From contig JAUSID010000076.1 of the NCBI GenBank assembly GCA_030648295.1, forward strand, positions 1 through 64,000: a stretch of DNA of 64,000 nt, read 5' to 3'. Positions 19,081-28,302 of the stretch are shown here, piece by piece. The stretch comes from Opitutaceae bacterium (lineage in GTDB: Bacteria; Verrucomicrobiota; Verrucomicrobiia; Opitutales; Opitutaceae). The position numbers and the translations under genes are program-made. How positions within the stretch are numbered: position 1 is the first letter of the stretch; each line of letters begins with the position of its first letter. The notes under the pieces are model-generated. The model was not told the DNA's origin. It saw only the letters and a program-made list of their open reading frames with translations, and searched no databases.

Positions 19081-19108
19081 TGCGGGCGGGACGCCCGCGC
19101 TCCCAGGA
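19081..19108 (-). repeat. GC-rich hairpin repeat (REP-like), inverted copy
   Basis: TGCGGGCGGGACGCCCGCGC followed by TCCCAGGA is the reverse complement of the family consensus seen at 18761. Together with 18761-18787 it frames the 36-bp tandem repeat in inverted orientation. Confidence 0.8.
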
Positions 19109-19132
19109 AACCACGGTTCATTCCCGTCCGGG

Positions 19133-19240
19133 GTCGGTGGTCCGTGGTCGGTGGTCAGTGGTCAGTGGTCGGTGGTCAGTGGTCAGTGGTCGGTGGTCGG
19201 TGGTCCGTGGTCAGTGGTCCGTGGTCGGTGGTCAGTGGTC
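19133..19240. repeat. Heptamer tandem array, GGTCNGT type
   Basis: About 15 consecutive 7-bp units, mostly GGTCAGT and GGTCGGT with some GGTCCGT, run without interruption. This is the STRR-type heptamer repeat known from cyanobacteria and other bacteria. Copy number is likely unstable. A three-unit relative (AGAGGTC) is at 47627-47643. Confidence 0.9.
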
Positions 19241-19329
19241 GCTGATCTCTGATCTCTGACATCTGACATCTGCCGTCTGCCGTCTGCCATCTGCCATCTG
19301 CCATCTGCCGTCTGCCATCTGCCATCTGG
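19241..19329. repeat. Second heptamer tandem array, CTGCCAT type
   Basis: About 12 consecutive 7-bp units that change gradually from TGATCTC through TGACATC to TGCCGTC and TGCCATC. It abuts the first array with no spacer and shares its 7-bp period, so one array probably evolved into the other or both grew from the same slippage tract. Confidence 0.9.
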
Positions 19330-19352
19330 CCCCTGCTCCTGCTCCGCGCCGC

Positions 19353-19677
19353 CTATAGCACCCGCCGCAACGCCTCGCTGCCGGCGCTCGTCACCAGCGC
19401 GTACACATTCTGCGGATCACTCCACGCAGTGGCGGCGTATCGGCCGCGCGAAAAAACGGCCGCGCCCGCATCGCTGCCGGCGCCGGGGAAATCGCCGCGG
19501 CGCGCGACGTACACGTGAAACCAGGTCCCGGTCGAACGCCTGTTCGCGCTCGAACCACGAGCGCAGCGTCGGATCGGTGGATGCCTGCGCGAGCGGATCG
19601 GTGAACCGCGGGTCGATCGCATCGCGCCCGTTCGACCGATAACTGGAGAGGACTAACTTCGCTTCCTGGTTGTTCAT
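19353..19677 (-). pseudogene. Anti-sigma factor remnant with internal deletion and frameshift
   Basis: From the ATG at 19677 the frame reads MNNQEAKLVLSSYRSNGRDA and on to FEREQAFDRDL, a normal N-terminus of a Verrucomicrobia anti-sigma protein. The similarity then jumps to a second frame with WFHVYVARRGDFPG and YALVTSAGSEALRRVL, the typical C-terminal tail of such proteins. The central part, including the transmembrane segment, is missing. The start overlaps the stop of the sigma remnant as ATGA, the usual arrangement of an ECF sigma/anti-sigma pair. The gene is clearly non-functional. Confidence 0.7.
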
Positions 19678-19822
19678 GCGCGGGCCTTCGTTTGCGGAAA
19701 TTCCACCACCCTGCCGTCCACCGCCTTCGCCGCCAGCCGGACGCGCAGCTGCGCCTTGCCGCGCGACAGCCGCGACATGACGGTGCCGATGGGCACGCCG
19801 AGAATCTCCGCGCATCCGTTTG
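19674..19822 (-). pseudogene. C-terminal fragment of an ECF sigma factor
   Basis: The frame gives CAEILGVPIGTVMSRLSRGK and then AQLRVRLAAKAVDGRVVEFP before a stop. This is the region 4 helix-turn-helix of an ECF sigma factor. Nothing of region 2 precedes it: similarity ends near 19822, next to the divergent lipoprotein gene. The ATGA overlap with the anti-sigma remnant is preserved. The pair has therefore lost both the sigma N-terminus and the anti-sigma core. Confidence 0.7.
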
Positions 19823-19846
19823 GGCGTTCATTCGTCACGCATTCGA

Positions 19847-21190
19847 ATGAAGCGAGATGTCGTGAGCGCGGGGGGCGTGGCGATCGCAGCGTGCGTGCTG
19901 TCCCTGTCCGGCTGCGCGTCCGGCCCGCTGCCGCTCACTCCGCCGGCGACGACAGTACCGCGGATGCCCAAGAGCACACCGGCGGCGGCGCCGACACCCG
20001 CACCGGGCCCGGAAGAACTTTTTGCGAAGACTCTCGAGGCCGTGAAAAGCGGCGACGATGCAAACGCGGTCCGACTCGCCTACTCTGTCACATCTGATTT
20101 GGAGCGTGCCCGACTCGTCGAGCGCGTGGCCGCGACCGTCGCGGAATCGGATCCGCAGCGCGCAGCGACGTTTGCCGCGACACTGCCGATGGGCACGGCA
20201 CGGGCGACGGCGATCGCCGCGGCGTCACGACCGTGGGTTCGGAAAGACGCACGTCAGGCACTCACTTGGGCGGGCGGTTTGTCGGATGCCTCCGCGCGTG
20301 CGACGGCGATCGATGGCATCACGGCGGAACTCGTGGCGCTGAACCCCTCGCAGGCGATCGCGATCGTGCTGGACCAGCCGGCATCGGCGGCGCGCGATCA
20401 GGCGCTCGCCCGGACGGCGGCGCATTGGGCACGCAAGGATCGGGTCGGCGCGCTGAGCTGGGCCCAGGGGCTGACGGACGCCGGGCAGAAGCAGCGGATG
20501 ACAACCGCGATCGGATTCGAAGTGGCGCAGATGGATCCGAATGCGGCGCTGCAGATCGCGGAGGCGATGCCCGCCGGCCGCGATCGTTCGCTGCTGCTTC
20601 ACGCCGTGGCGCAAACCTGGGCCGCGCTCGATTCGAGGGCGGCCGCGGAATGGGCGTTCAAGCTGCCGGCGGGTGAGCAACGCGACGCCGCAATCGCCGG
20701 ATACGAGGCCGGACTCGGGGTCAGCGGCAACCTCGGCCGCCGAAACGTGCGTGTGGCGCAGAACGTGGCCAGCCGCCGCGCGGGTGGGACGAGCATGGCC
20801 GGAGCGCTACCAACGGATCTAGCGTCGCGCGCCGCGTTCCTCGCCAGCCAGCCCGAGACGCCGGAGCGCCAGCGCGAGATTGAGGAGTTGCTCCGCGAAT
20901 GGAGTGCGCGCAACCCGGCGGCGGCCGGAATCTGGGTGGCCGGGCTGCCGCCGAGCGGTTCGCGTGACCTGGCCGTGACGACGTTCCTCGATCAGCTGTT
21001 GCAGCAATCACCGCAGCAGGCGGCGAGCTGGTTGAACACCGTGCCGGGTGCCGCCTATCGCGAGGACCTGGTGGAAAAAGTCGCGCAACGCTGGCTGCCA
21101 ATCAGCCGTGCCGAAGCCGAAGCGTGGCTCGACCAGACGATGCTGCCACCGGATCGAAAAGAGGAAATCCGCCGACGGTGGGGTTTCTGA
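19847..21190 (+). CDS. Lipoprotein with repeated alpha-helical WA-x-x-L units
   Basis: 447 residues from the ATG at 19847. The signal peptide MKRDVVSAGGVAIAACVLSL ends in an LSGC lipobox, so the protein should be a lipoprotein. The rest is made of repeats of about 30-35 residues with the pattern W-x-x-x-D-x-x-x-A-L-x-W-A-x-x-L followed by R-x-x-A (for example DARQALTWAGGLSDASARA and DRVGALSWAQGLTDAGQK). This suggests an alpha-solenoid of HEAT or TPR type. No enzyme motif was seen. Such proteins are common in Verrucomicrobia and their function is unknown to me. It is divergent from the broken sigma/anti-sigma pair and convergent with glgP, whose stop lies only 8 nt away. Confidence 0.75.
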   Translation: MKRDVVSAGGVAIAACVLSLSGCASGPLPLTPPATTVPRMPKSTPAAAPTPAPGPEELFAKTLEAVKSGDDANAVRLAYSVTSDLERARLVERVAATVAESDPQRAATFAATLPMGTARATAIAAASRPWVRKDARQALTWAGGLSDASARATAIDGITAELVALNPSQAIAIVLDQPASAARDQALARTAAHWARKDRVGALSWAQGLTDAGQKQRMTTAIGFEVAQMDPNAALQIAEAMPAGRDRSLLLHAVAQTWAALDSRAAAEWAFKLPAGEQRDAAIAGYEAGLGVSGNLGRRNVRVAQNVASRRAGGTSMAGALPTDLASRAAFLASQPETPERQREIEELLREWSARNPAAAGIWVAGLPPSGSRDLAVTTFLDQLLQQSPQQAASWLNTVPGAAYREDLVEKVAQRWLPISRAEAEAWLDQTMLPPDRKEEIRRRWGF

Positions 21191-21197
21191 AGACGTC

Positions 21198-23792
21198 CTA
21201 CCGAATCGGCACCGGGGAGAGCTTCCAGATGTCGTTCGCGTATTCGCGAATCGTGCGGTCGCTCGAGAACTTGCCGACCCGCGCGGTATTCAGAATTGCC
21301 ATCCGGGCCCAGCCGGCGGTGTCGCGATACGCGCGATCGACCTTCGCCTGGCAATCGCAGTACGCGCGGAAATCCGCCAGCACCATGAACGGATCCCCGC
21401 CGTGCAGCAGGCTGCCATGCAGCGCGCCAAACGCGCCGTGCTCGCCCGGCGTGAAATAATCGCTGCCCAGCCAGTCGACGATCGCGCGTAGCTCCTCGTC
21501 GTGATGGTAAAGGTCCCACGGCTTGTAGCCCTTCGCACGGAGCGCCTCCACCTCGTCGACCGTCATGCCGAAGATGAAGATGTTCTCGTCGCCGACCTCC
21601 TCGCGGATTTCGACGTTGGCGCCGTCGAGCGTGCCGATAGTGAGCGCGCCGTTGAGCGCGAGCTTCATGTTCCCGGTGCCGGACGCCTCCTTGCCCGCGG
21701 TTGAAATCTGCTCCGACAAATCGGCCGCCGGAATGATCTTCTCGGCCAGCGACACGCGGTAGTTCGGCAGGAACGCCACCTTGAGTTTTCCGCCGATGCG
21801 GGCGTCGGTGTTGATGCGCGCGCCAATTACGTTGATCGCGCGAATGATGTTCTTCGCCAGGTCGTAACCGGGCGCCGCCTTGGCCGCGAAAATGAACACC
21901 CGCGGCACGACATCGAGCCCCGGGTTCTGGAGCAGCCGGCGGTAGAGCGCCATGATGTGCAGCAGGTTCAAATGCTGCCGCTTGTACTCGTGCAGCCGCT
22001 TAATCTGCACGTCGAAGAGCGCGTCGGGCGAAACGTCAACGCCGCACTCGCTCTTGATCACGGCGGCGAGATCGGCCTTGTTCGCGCGCTTGATCGCCAT
22101 GAACTCGCTCTGGAATTCCGCGTCGCCGGCAAATTTCTCCAGGCCGCGCAAGAGATCGAGGTCGCGAATCCAGCCGTCGCCAATCCGGCCGGTGATCATG
22201 GCCGAGAGCCGCGGATTCGACTTCAGCAGCCAGCGCCGCGGCGTGATCCCATTGGTCTTGTTCTGGAATTTCCCCGGATAGAGCAGGTCGAACTCCGGGA
22301 AGAGGTGTTTCTTCAGCAGCGCCGTGTGCAGCTCCGCGACGCCGTTGACGGCGTGACATCCCACGACGGCGAGGTTCGCCATCCGCACGCCCTTGCCGCC
22401 GCTTTCGTCGATCAGCGAACACACGCGCTTCTTTTCGTTGTCGCCCGGCCATTGAATCTCCACCGCGTGCATCACGCGCGCGTTGATGTCGTAGATGATC
22501 TGGAGATGCCGCGGCAGCACGCGCTGGAAGAGCGCGACGCTCCATTTCTCCAGCGCCTCGGGCAGCAACGTATGATTCGTGTACGCGAAGGTGCGGGTCG
22601 TGACGTCCCATGCGGTCTCCCACGCGATGTTCTGCTCATCGAGCAGGATTCGCATCAGCTCGAGGATCGCGACCGCCGGATGCGTGTCGTTCAGCTGGAC
22701 CGAGACCTTCTCGGCGAAATTGTCCCACGAGTTGCCGGGCGTCCGGAAATGCCGCCGCAGGATGTCGCGCAGCGAACAGGCCACGAAGAAGTACTGCTGC
22801 ACCAGCCGCAGCTCCTTGCCGTTTTCGGTCTTGTCGTTCGGGTAAAGTACCTTCGAGACCGTCTCGCCGACGGCCTTTTCGCGCACGGCCTCGACGTAAC
22901 CACCGCTGTTGAACGCGGCGAGGTCGAAGTCCTCCGTCGCCTTCGAGGACCAGAGCCGCAGCAGGTTCACCGTCTCGGTGCCGTAGCCGGCGATCGGAAT
23001 GTCATGCGGCACGCCGAGGAGGGTCTTGGTATCGACCCAGCGCGGCCGGTAATTGCCGCGATCGTCGAACACGTTCTCGACCCGGCCGTAGAGCTGCACC
23101 TGCTGGGTGTACTCCGGGCGGACGACCTCCCACGGATCGCCGAAGAGGATCCAGTTGTCGGGATGCTCCATCTGGTGGCCGTTGATGAACGCCTGCTTGA
23201 AGAGCCCGAACTCGTAGTAGATGCCGTATCCGAGCGCTGGATAGTCGAGGGTCGCGAGCGAATCGAGGAAGCAGGCGGCGAGCCGGCCGAGGCCGCCATT
23301 GCCCAGACCCATGTCGACCTCGGCGTCGCGGATATGCTCGAAGTCCTGGCCCAGCGATTCGAGCGCCTCCTTCGCCGCCTCGTACTGGCCGGTCGCGAGC
23401 AGGTTGTTGCCGAACAGGCGGCCGATGAGGTACTCGAGCGAAAAGTAGTACACGCGCCGGACGTTGTGGATGTTGTGCACCGCCTGCGTCGCGATCATCC
23501 GCTCGTGAATCCCGTCGCGCACCGCGAGGGAGGTGGCGACCCACCAGTCGCGCGGGGTGGCGGACCCGGTGTGGCGGGCGAGCGTGGAGACGAGATGGCG
23601 TTGAATCAGCGAACGCATTACTTCGGTGGGATTGTCGGTGGAGCCTTTGGGATGGTGAATCGCCGTGTAGATCAGGGGTGCGAACGGGGCGGTGCTGGCA
23701 AGCTCGGCGGGGTTGGCGGCGGGCAGCGGAAGCCGGGAGGGTTGGGCCGGCTCGGAGACACGTGGAGTGCTCGGTTTGACGACGGGCGGCAT
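21198..23792 (-). CDS. glgP: Glycogen/alpha-glucan phosphorylase
   Basis: 864 residues from the ATG at 23792 ([15 protein letters not shown]); a longer open frame upstream only shadows mutL. It releases glucose 1-phosphate from alpha-1,4-glucans using pyridoxal phosphate. Visible family motifs include [17 protein letters not shown] near residue 115, [21 protein letters not shown]-type sequence near 175 (conserved catalytic-site region), and [20 protein letters not shown] near 700, which contains the PLP-binding lysine, then LDGANVEI. Length matches GlgP/MalP (about 800-860). The N-terminal 50 residues are proline-rich and unconserved. It follows mutL on the same strand after 185 nt; no shared function is expected. 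Confidence 0.95.
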   Translation of the reverse strand: MPPVVKPSTPRVSEPAQPSRLPLPAANPAELASTAPFAPLIYTAIHHPKGSTDNPTEVMRSLIQRHLVSTLARHTGSATPRDWWVATSLAVRDGIHERMIATQAVHNIHNVRRVYYFSLEYLIGRLFGNNLLATGQYEAAKEALESLGQDFEHIRDAEVDMGLGNGGLGRLAACFLDSLATLDYPALGYGIYYEFGLFKQAFINGHQMEHPDNWILFGDPWEVVRPEYTQQVQLYGRVENVFDDRGNYRPRWVDTKTLLGVPHDIPIAGYGTETVNLLRLWSSKATEDFDLAAFNSGGYVEAVREKAVGETVSKVLYPNDKTENGKELRLVQQYFFVACSLRDILRRHFRTPGNSWDNFAEKVSVQLNDTHPAVAILELMRILLDEQNIAWETAWDVTTRTFAYTNHTLLPEALEKWSVALFQRVLPRHLQIIYDINARVMHAVEIQWPGDNEKKRVCSLIDESGGKGVRMANLAVVGCHAVNGVAELHTALLKKHLFPEFDLLYPGKFQNKTNGITPRRWLLKSNPRLSAMITGRIGDGWIRDLDLLRGLEKFAGDAEFQSEFMAIKRANKADLAAVIKSECGVDVSPDALFDVQIKRLHEYKRQHLNLLHIMALYRRLLQNPGLDVVPRVFIFAAKAAPGYDLAKNIIRAINVIGARINTDARIGGKLKVAFLPNYRVSLAEKIIPAADLSEQISTAGKEASGTGNMKLALNGALTIGTLDGANVEIREEVGDENIFIFGMTVDEVEALRAKGYKPWDLYHHDEELRAIVDWLGSDYFTPGEHGAFGALHGSLLHGGDPFMVLADFRAYCDCQAKVDRAYRDTAGWARMAILNTARVGKFSSDRTIREYANDIWKLSPVPIR

Positions 23793-23977
23793 GGGAAAGG
23801 CCGGAACGCTAGGACAGGATCGGAGCGAGCGCGAGCGCGCGTTACGATTTTTAAACCGCCGGCCGCGCCGCAGAAATTCGTGATTTTTATGCGCCACGAC
23901 ATCAATAGCCCGCAACATCGCATCGAAAACCCAACGCCGGTGGTCAATCGACCGACATGAGAGTTGCGGGCTGCGGA

Positions 23978-25822
23978 CTAACGCTGAAACCGTCGCGCGA
24001 GTTCGCCGTGGTTGAGCTCGATGTACGTCGGGCGCCCGGCGGGATTGGTGAGCGGCGTGCGGGTGGCGAACAGCTGGGCCACGAGAGCGCGCAACTCCGC
24101 TTCGCCCGAGCCCTCGCGCAGCCGGACGGCCTTGGCCGCCGCGAGCCGGGCGAGTTCCTCGCGGGCCAGCTCGGTGTTGTGGTCCGGGATGATTCCCTCG
24201 CGAAACGCGCCGAGCAGGTCGCGGAGGAAGGCTTCCGCATCCGCGGGTTCCATCCAGGTCGGGATCGCCTCGATGCGGAAGAAATTGCGGCCGAATTCGC
24301 CAATCTCGAAGCCGTGCCCGTTCAGGAATTTCAAACGATCGAGCAGCATCGCCGCCGCAATCGAATCGAGTTCGACTGGAACCGGCAGCAGCAGCCGCTG
24401 GCTCGGCACCGCCCCGGAGCGAAACTGCTCCCGCAGCCGCTCGAACCAGACACGCTCGTGCGCCGCGCGGCGATCGAGCAGCACGAGGCCCGATGGCGTC
24501 TCGAAGAGAGCGAAGTTTCCGTGGGCGAGGCCGACATAGCGCCAGGAGGGCGTGGGCGCGGTTGATTGCGGATTGCGGATTTCGGATTGCGGATTGGCCG
24601 ATACCGGATTGCGGATACCGGAAACCGGAAAGCTTCCTGGCGCGTGCAAACCGGCGAGATCGGCGCGATGGATCGGTGCCGGGCCCTGCACGTTGTGGCC
24701 GCCAATATCGGGAACCAGTCGATCCGGTATCCGGTTTCCGGTATCCGAAATTGGACCCTCCGGTATCCGATTTCCGGTTTCCGGTATCGTCGCGCTCCGC
24801 GATCCGAAATCCGAAATCCCCTGCGCCGGCGCCGCCAGCTCCCTCAAGCGCTGCAGCACGGCCCGAATCACGAAGCTCCGCACCTGCGTCTCGCTCCGGA
24901 ACCGCACCTCGCGTTTCGCCGGGTGCACGTTCACGTCCACCGCCGCGGGGTCGCATTCGAAAAACACGAACGCCAGCGGATACCGGCCCTTCGGCAGCGA
25001 CTCGTGGTAGCTTTCGATCAGCGAATAGTTGAGCGTACGGCTGTCCACGGGCCGGCCGTTGACGAACACGATCAACTCGTGCCGCGTCGCGCGCCCAACC
25101 CCGGGCCGTCCCACGAGTCCGCTGAGCCGGAAGCCCGGCTCCAACGCCTCAATCGAGACGAGGGCCTCCGCGATTTGCCGGCCGAAAATTTCCGCCACGC
25201 GGCCTTCCAGCGTCGGTGATTCGGGCGAACGAAACACGACGCGGCCATCCTCGATCAACGTGAACGCCGTGCGCGGGCACGCGAGCGCGTAAAGCCGCAC
25301 GCAATGCACGATATGCGCCGCCTCGGTCTGATCGGTCTTCAGGAATTTGCGGCGCGCGGGGACCGAGTTGAAAAGGTACGTCACCTCGATTCGCGTGCCG
25401 ACCGGCCGGCCGCAGTCGCGTACGTGCACGAATTTGCCGCCGTTGACGAGGATCTCGGTTCCGACGTCGCTCGTTTCCTCGCGCGTCTGGAGGAGGAAAC
25501 GCGAGACACTCGCGATCGACGGCAGCGCCTCGCCGCGAAACCCATAGCTTGTCAGGTGATCGAGATCCGCGGCTTCGACGATCTTGCTCGTGGCATGGCG
25601 CTCGAGCGCGAGGAGCGCATCGTCGCGCGACATGCCCGAGCCGTTGTCCTCCACCCGCATGAGCGAACGACCGCCGTGCCGGAATTCCACCTCGACGCGG
25701 GTCGCGCCGGCGTCGAGCGCGTTCTCCACCAGTTCCTTCACGACCGCCGCCGGCCGTTCGATCACCTCGCCGGCGGCGATCTGATTGGCAACCCGATCCG
25801 GAAGAATGCGAACCTTGGCCAT
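23978..25822 (-). CDS. mutL: DNA mismatch repair protein MutL
   Basis: 614 residues from the ATG at 25822 ([20 protein letters not shown]). The GHKL ATPase motifs are present: [16 protein letters not shown] and [15 protein letters not shown]. The N-terminal domain ends near residue 330. The C-terminal dimerisation domain starts at about 425 ([14 protein letters not shown]) and ends [18 protein letters not shown]. The linker, residues about 334-420, is made largely of heptamer-repeat DNA (patterns such as ETGNRIPEG and [11 protein letters not shown]). I saw no DQHA(X)2E(X)4E endonuclease motif: the corresponding position reads [16 protein letters not shown], so the protein looks like the non-endonuclease type. 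Start choice rests on the conserved N-terminus; about 140 nt of open frame upstream is unconserved. Confidence 0.95.
   Translation of the reverse strand: MAKVRILPDRVANQIAAGEVIERPAAVVKELVENALDAGATRVEVEFRHGGRSLMRVEDNGSGMSRDDALLALERHATSKIVEAADLDHLTSYGFRGEALPSIASVSRFLLQTREETSDVGTEILVNGGKFVHVRDCGRPVGTRIEVTYLFNSVPARRKFLKTDQTEAAHIVHCVRLYALACPRTAFTLIEDGRVVFRSPESPTLEGRVAEIFGRQIAEALVSIEALEPGFRLSGLVGRPGVGRATRHELIVFVNGRPVDSRTLNYSLIESYHESLPKGRYPLAFVFFECDPAAVDVNVHPAKREVRFRSETQVRSFVIRAVLQRLRELAAPAQGISDFGSRSATIPETGNRIPEGPISDTGNRIPDRLVPDIGGHNVQGPAPIHRADLAGLHAPGSFPVSGIRNPVSANPQSEIRNPQSTAPTPSWRYVGLAHGNFALFETPSGLVLLDRRAAHERVWFERLREQFRSGAVPSQRLLLPVPVELDSIAAAMLLDRLKFLNGHGFEIGEFGRNFFRIEAIPTWMEPADAEAFLRDLLGAFREGIIPDHNTELAREELARLAAAKAVRLREGSGEAELRALVAQLFATRTPLTNPAGRPTYIELNHGELARRFQR
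24564..24819. repeat. Heptamer repeat blocks inside the mutL linker
   Basis: Two blocks, 24564-24629 and 24721-24819, are built from GGATTGC/GGATTTC/GGATACC units and their reverse complements. They are mutually inverted: GGATACCGGAAACCGG at about 24613-24628 is the exact reverse complement of CCGGTTTCCGGTATCC at about 24731-24746. The reading frame stays open through both blocks. The 7-bp unit means that any single-unit gain or loss would shift the mutL frame. Confidence 0.85.
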
Positions 25823-25923
25823 TGCGCTCAGGCAAGCATGGAAACCCGAGCGGAAGGAAGCGCGGAATGCGCGCGGTGCTGAATGCCAGCGGGCCCAGCC
25901 GGCTCCGTGCAGCCGAGGTGGAG

Positions 25924-25998
25924 CGGCTTGCCGTTCGACAGGCTCACGGCCAGCTCGCAACAATGACGAGGCCTCGAGCCGGTCGAGAGGCTCCTCAA
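25924..25998. repeat. Dispersed repeat of the GACAGGCTCACGGCCA type
   Basis: Contains TTCGACAGGCTCACGGCCA and, 30 bp on, GAGGCCTCGAGC and GTCGAGAGGC. The same arrangement occurs at 33861-33936, with shorter relatives at 18694-18725, 26668-26695 and inside the Rhs gene at 5819-5846. It lies upstream of mutL. Confidence 0.7.
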
Positions 25999-26024
25999 GC
26001 CGCTTTTTTCGAGTGCACGGTTCG

Positions 26025-26285
26025 TCAAACCCGGCTCAGCGCCTTCATCCCATCATCCGGTGCACTCTGTTTCACGGGGTGCGCGAGCATCGTGGCCACG
26101 TGGTTTCCCACCATCAGCCACTCGTCGTAGGTCAGGAATGCATTCGCGCCCGCCGCACGCGCGGCGTCCCGTCGATCGACTCCGGACATCATCAGGATGG
26201 GAACGGAAGGATTCCGGCTGCGGAATTCGCGAATCAGGGAAATCCCATCGAACTCGAACGTGCGGTGCGAAATCACGAGGGTCAC
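26025..26285 (-). pseudogene. C-terminal part of a response-regulator receiver domain
   Basis: Starts with GTG overlapping the previous stop as GTGA. The sequence LVISHRTFEFDGISLIREF then SVPILMMSGVDRRDAARAAG covers beta-3 to alpha-5 of a receiver fold. The phosphoacceptor Asp position is His (ISHRT), so it would not be phosphorylated in the usual way. It lacks beta-1, alpha-1 and the acidic pair. It repeats the last 28 residues of the upstream fragment (ITHRTYDVTGIELVRMF) in diverged form. The two fragments together look like the fusion of two tandem receiver paralogues across a deletion. 86 residues as a free-standing frame. Confidence 0.55.
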
Positions 26286-26521
26286 GGAACGCGCGGATCG
26301 GCGGCACGAAACATCCGGACCAATTCGATGCCGGTGACATCGTAGGTGCGGTGCGTGATGATCGCCGTCACCTCGCCCTGCCGCACGCGCGCAAGCGCCG
26401 GCTCCGCGGAGTCGAACTCCTCGATGATCGCTTCGGGGAATTTGCGCAGCAAGGTCCGGACCAGGAGATATCTGCTCTCCGGGTGGTCATCAACCACGAG
26501 AAACACGGCCGCGGACAACAT
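26282..26521 (-). pseudogene. N-terminal part of a receiver domain (phosphoacceptor Asp replaced by His)
   Basis: 79 residues from the ATG at 26521: MLSAAVFLVVDDHPESRYLL contains the DD acidic pair of a receiver. AIITHRTYDVTGIELV follows, where the canonical phosphoacceptor Asp is His. The frame ends at AADPRVP, exactly before the beta-4 PILM(M)SG segment, so the domain is truncated. The downstream frame (26025-26285) supplies a second copy of beta-3 plus the missing half. Likely a pseudogene, although translational coupling through the GTGA overlap could still produce two half-domains. Confidence 0.55.
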
Positions 26522-26667
26522 ACGGTTTACTACCTGCCGATCTTTGACCGGCCGGAGCTGGAGCGTTCCGAAATTGGGAATAGACCCACCTTGCGTGTGG
26601 TCCGGCGCCCCATGCGCGCGGGAAAATGGCGTCGCAATGCGCTCATTCCCGTTCAGCCGGCACTCCC

Positions 26668-26695
26668 TGCGGTGAGCTTGTCGAATCCGGCTCCG
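26668..26695. repeat. Short dispersed repeat (GTGAGCTTGTCGAATCCGG type)
   Basis: A partial member of the family described at 25924-25998, here in the reverse orientation, upstream of the broken receiver gene and downstream of the MFS gene. Confidence 0.5.
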
Positions 26696-26795
26696 TGTCT
26701 CGACACGCACCCGAAAATCACCCTGCGGCATGCCGCAAGCGGCAGCCCTACAGTGTGCATCGCGAACCGGCCGCAGGACCGCCGAGCAACATCGC

Positions 26796-28220
26796 TCACC
26801 GATCAGACTGCTGGTCAGAAGGCTTCGGTTCGTCCGGCTTGGCGCGGTTCAGGTGGCGGAGGTCGATCAGGTTTACGAGGTCCGTGACGGCGCGGAACGG
26901 ACGCAGAATGGCGTTGCCGATCAACACGGGCGTGACCGGCGTTTTCGTATCCTCCACCAGCCGTGACATCAGGAACAGCAGCGCGATCGCGCCGGCGAAG
27001 ACGCTGACGAAAAACCAGCGGAAGACCGGGATGTCGATTGCCCGCGAGGCGCCATCGCCGGTTTTCAGAAACAAGCCCCAGACGATCGGGGAAAGCCCGC
27101 CGATGAACGAGGTCACGGCGCCGTGGATGGAAACGGCGAGCGTTCGATCCTCGGCGTTCATCGTTTTCGGCAGGAAGTTCAGGCCGGCAATGCCCCAGGT
27201 GGCGGCCGCCAGCCCGACGAAAAAATAGGCGGCCGAAATCCCGGGCGCGCCGCCGAATCCGTTGCCGAGGAAGAGCCACCAATAGATCGCCACTCCGGCC
27301 TGCACGCCGAGGGCAAGCAGGAAAAACGGTTTCGCGCCCCGCAGGTCGATGTGCCGCCGAATCAGCCACGCCGCCGTCATCACGCCGGAATAGCGCAGCA
27401 CCTCGAAGAGCATGATCTGGCCGGCGGAAAACCCGGGACCGACTTTCAGGAAGTAGGCGACGAACGGCGGAATCGGCGTCGAGATCACCGCATAAACCAC
27501 CGCCAGCCACACGTAGTGGCGAAATGGAGACCGGCGAAACAGATGCCGTGGAGTGTCGCGCAGGACGGTGCCGAGGCTGATTGCCACCGGCCGATCCGGG
27601 TCGGGCAGTTTCTTGAGCGAGTAGTAGCTGATGGTCGAACCGACCAGGGCGATGAAGTATTGCAGGAGCAGCGCGACATACACCGGCAGCAGCGCGAAGC
27701 TCAACGCGCAGGTCAGCAGCGTGCCGACGCCGGCGAGGGCCGAGATAAACTGGTCGCTGGCGAAATACCGGCCGCGGACGGACGCGGGAAGAATCGCATA
27801 AAACCACGAGATGCCGGACGCGGCGCCGATCGAACGAAAGAGACAGAAGCAGAAAACGCTGCCGACGAGCGCGTGCACCATCCACGGCTGCTCGCCATTC
27901 ATCGTCAGGGCGACGAACGCGAGCAGGAACGGCACGGAAAGGAAAAAGCTGCGCGTCCGCCAGCCCCCGAGCATCACGGCCTTGAACCCGTATCGCGGCA
28001 ACAGGACCGTGGATACGATCTGGATCGGCGTCAGGATGAAGACGAACGAGTACGCCAGACCCACCTGGAAAGGGCTCGCGCCGAGTTGCTCGGCGAAGAG
28101 CACCATGGGCGTGCCGATCCCGATCTGCCAGGCGAGCGCATTGAAAAACGAGAACGTCAGCGCCGGCCGGAATGGTGCCAGTTCGGGATCGGACTTGGTG
28201 GTCGGGAAAAGGGAGAGCAT
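26796..28220 (-). CDS. MFS-family transporter
   Basis: 474 residues from the ATG at 28220. About twelve hydrophobic segments are visible, including FSFFNALAWQIGIGTPMVLF, VGLAYSFVFILTPIQIVSTV, YVALLLQYFIALVGSTISYY, AAYFFVGLAAATWGIAGLNF and FFVSVFAGAIALLFLMSRLV, with a cytosolic loop in the middle carrying DPDRPVAISL. The layout fits a major facilitator permease of the inner membrane. The substrate cannot be told. It is downstream of argH on the same strand, 82 nt away, with a paired hairpin repeat between them. The C-terminal 35 residues are charged and cytosolic. Confidence 0.85.
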   Translation of the reverse strand: MLSLFPTTKSDPELAPFRPALTFSFFNALAWQIGIGTPMVLFAEQLGASPFQVGLAYSFVFILTPIQIVSTVLLPRYGFKAVMLGGWRTRSFFLSVPFLLAFVALTMNGEQPWMVHALVGSVFCFCLFRSIGAASGISWFYAILPASVRGRYFASDQFISALAGVGTLLTCALSFALLPVYVALLLQYFIALVGSTISYYSLKKLPDPDRPVAISLGTVLRDTPRHLFRRSPFRHYVWLAVVYAVISTPIPPFVAYFLKVGPGFSAGQIMLFEVLRYSGVMTAAWLIRRHIDLRGAKPFFLLALGVQAGVAIYWWLFLGNGFGGAPGISAAYFFVGLAAATWGIAGLNFLPKTMNAEDRTLAVSIHGAVTSFIGGLSPIVWGLFLKTGDGASRAIDIPVFRWFFVSVFAGAIALLFLMSRLVEDTKTPVTPVLIGNAILRPFRAVTDLVNLIDLRHLNRAKPDEPKPSDQQSDR

Positions 28221-28228
28221 TGTCAGGA

Positions 28229-28290
28229 GGGAGCGCGGGCGTCCCGCCCGCCATCAGACAATCGATGCGGGCGAGACGCCCGCGCTCCCA
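28229..28290. repeat. Paired inverted hairpin repeats between argH and the MFS gene
   Basis: Two members of the GGGAGCGCGGGCG family in head-to-head orientation: 28229-28251 and 28267-28290, with a 15-nt gap. The arms can pair over about 23 bp, giving a strong stem-loop in the argH-MFS transcript. Such BIME-like pairs can act as RNA processing or attenuation sites. Confidence 0.85.
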
Positions 28291-28302
28291 ACAAGCGCCT
28301 GG

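Larger units (their letters stand above)
18507..19352. other. Long repeat-rich non-coding region between the Rhs gene and the sigma-factor remnant
   Basis: About 850 bp without a believable gene; the short open frames here read repeat sequence (for example the RLWRRRRRPG pattern). It contains a dispersed repeat of the TTCGAC-AAGCTC type at about 18694-18725, two GC-rich hairpin repeats, a 36-bp tandem repeat and two adjacent heptamer arrays, each listed separately. Confidence 0.8.

Noticed and set aside
23978-25822. Loss of the MutL endonuclease motif as a mutation
   Set aside because: Many bacteria have MutL without the DQHA motif (for example the enterobacterial type), so absence alone is not a defect.
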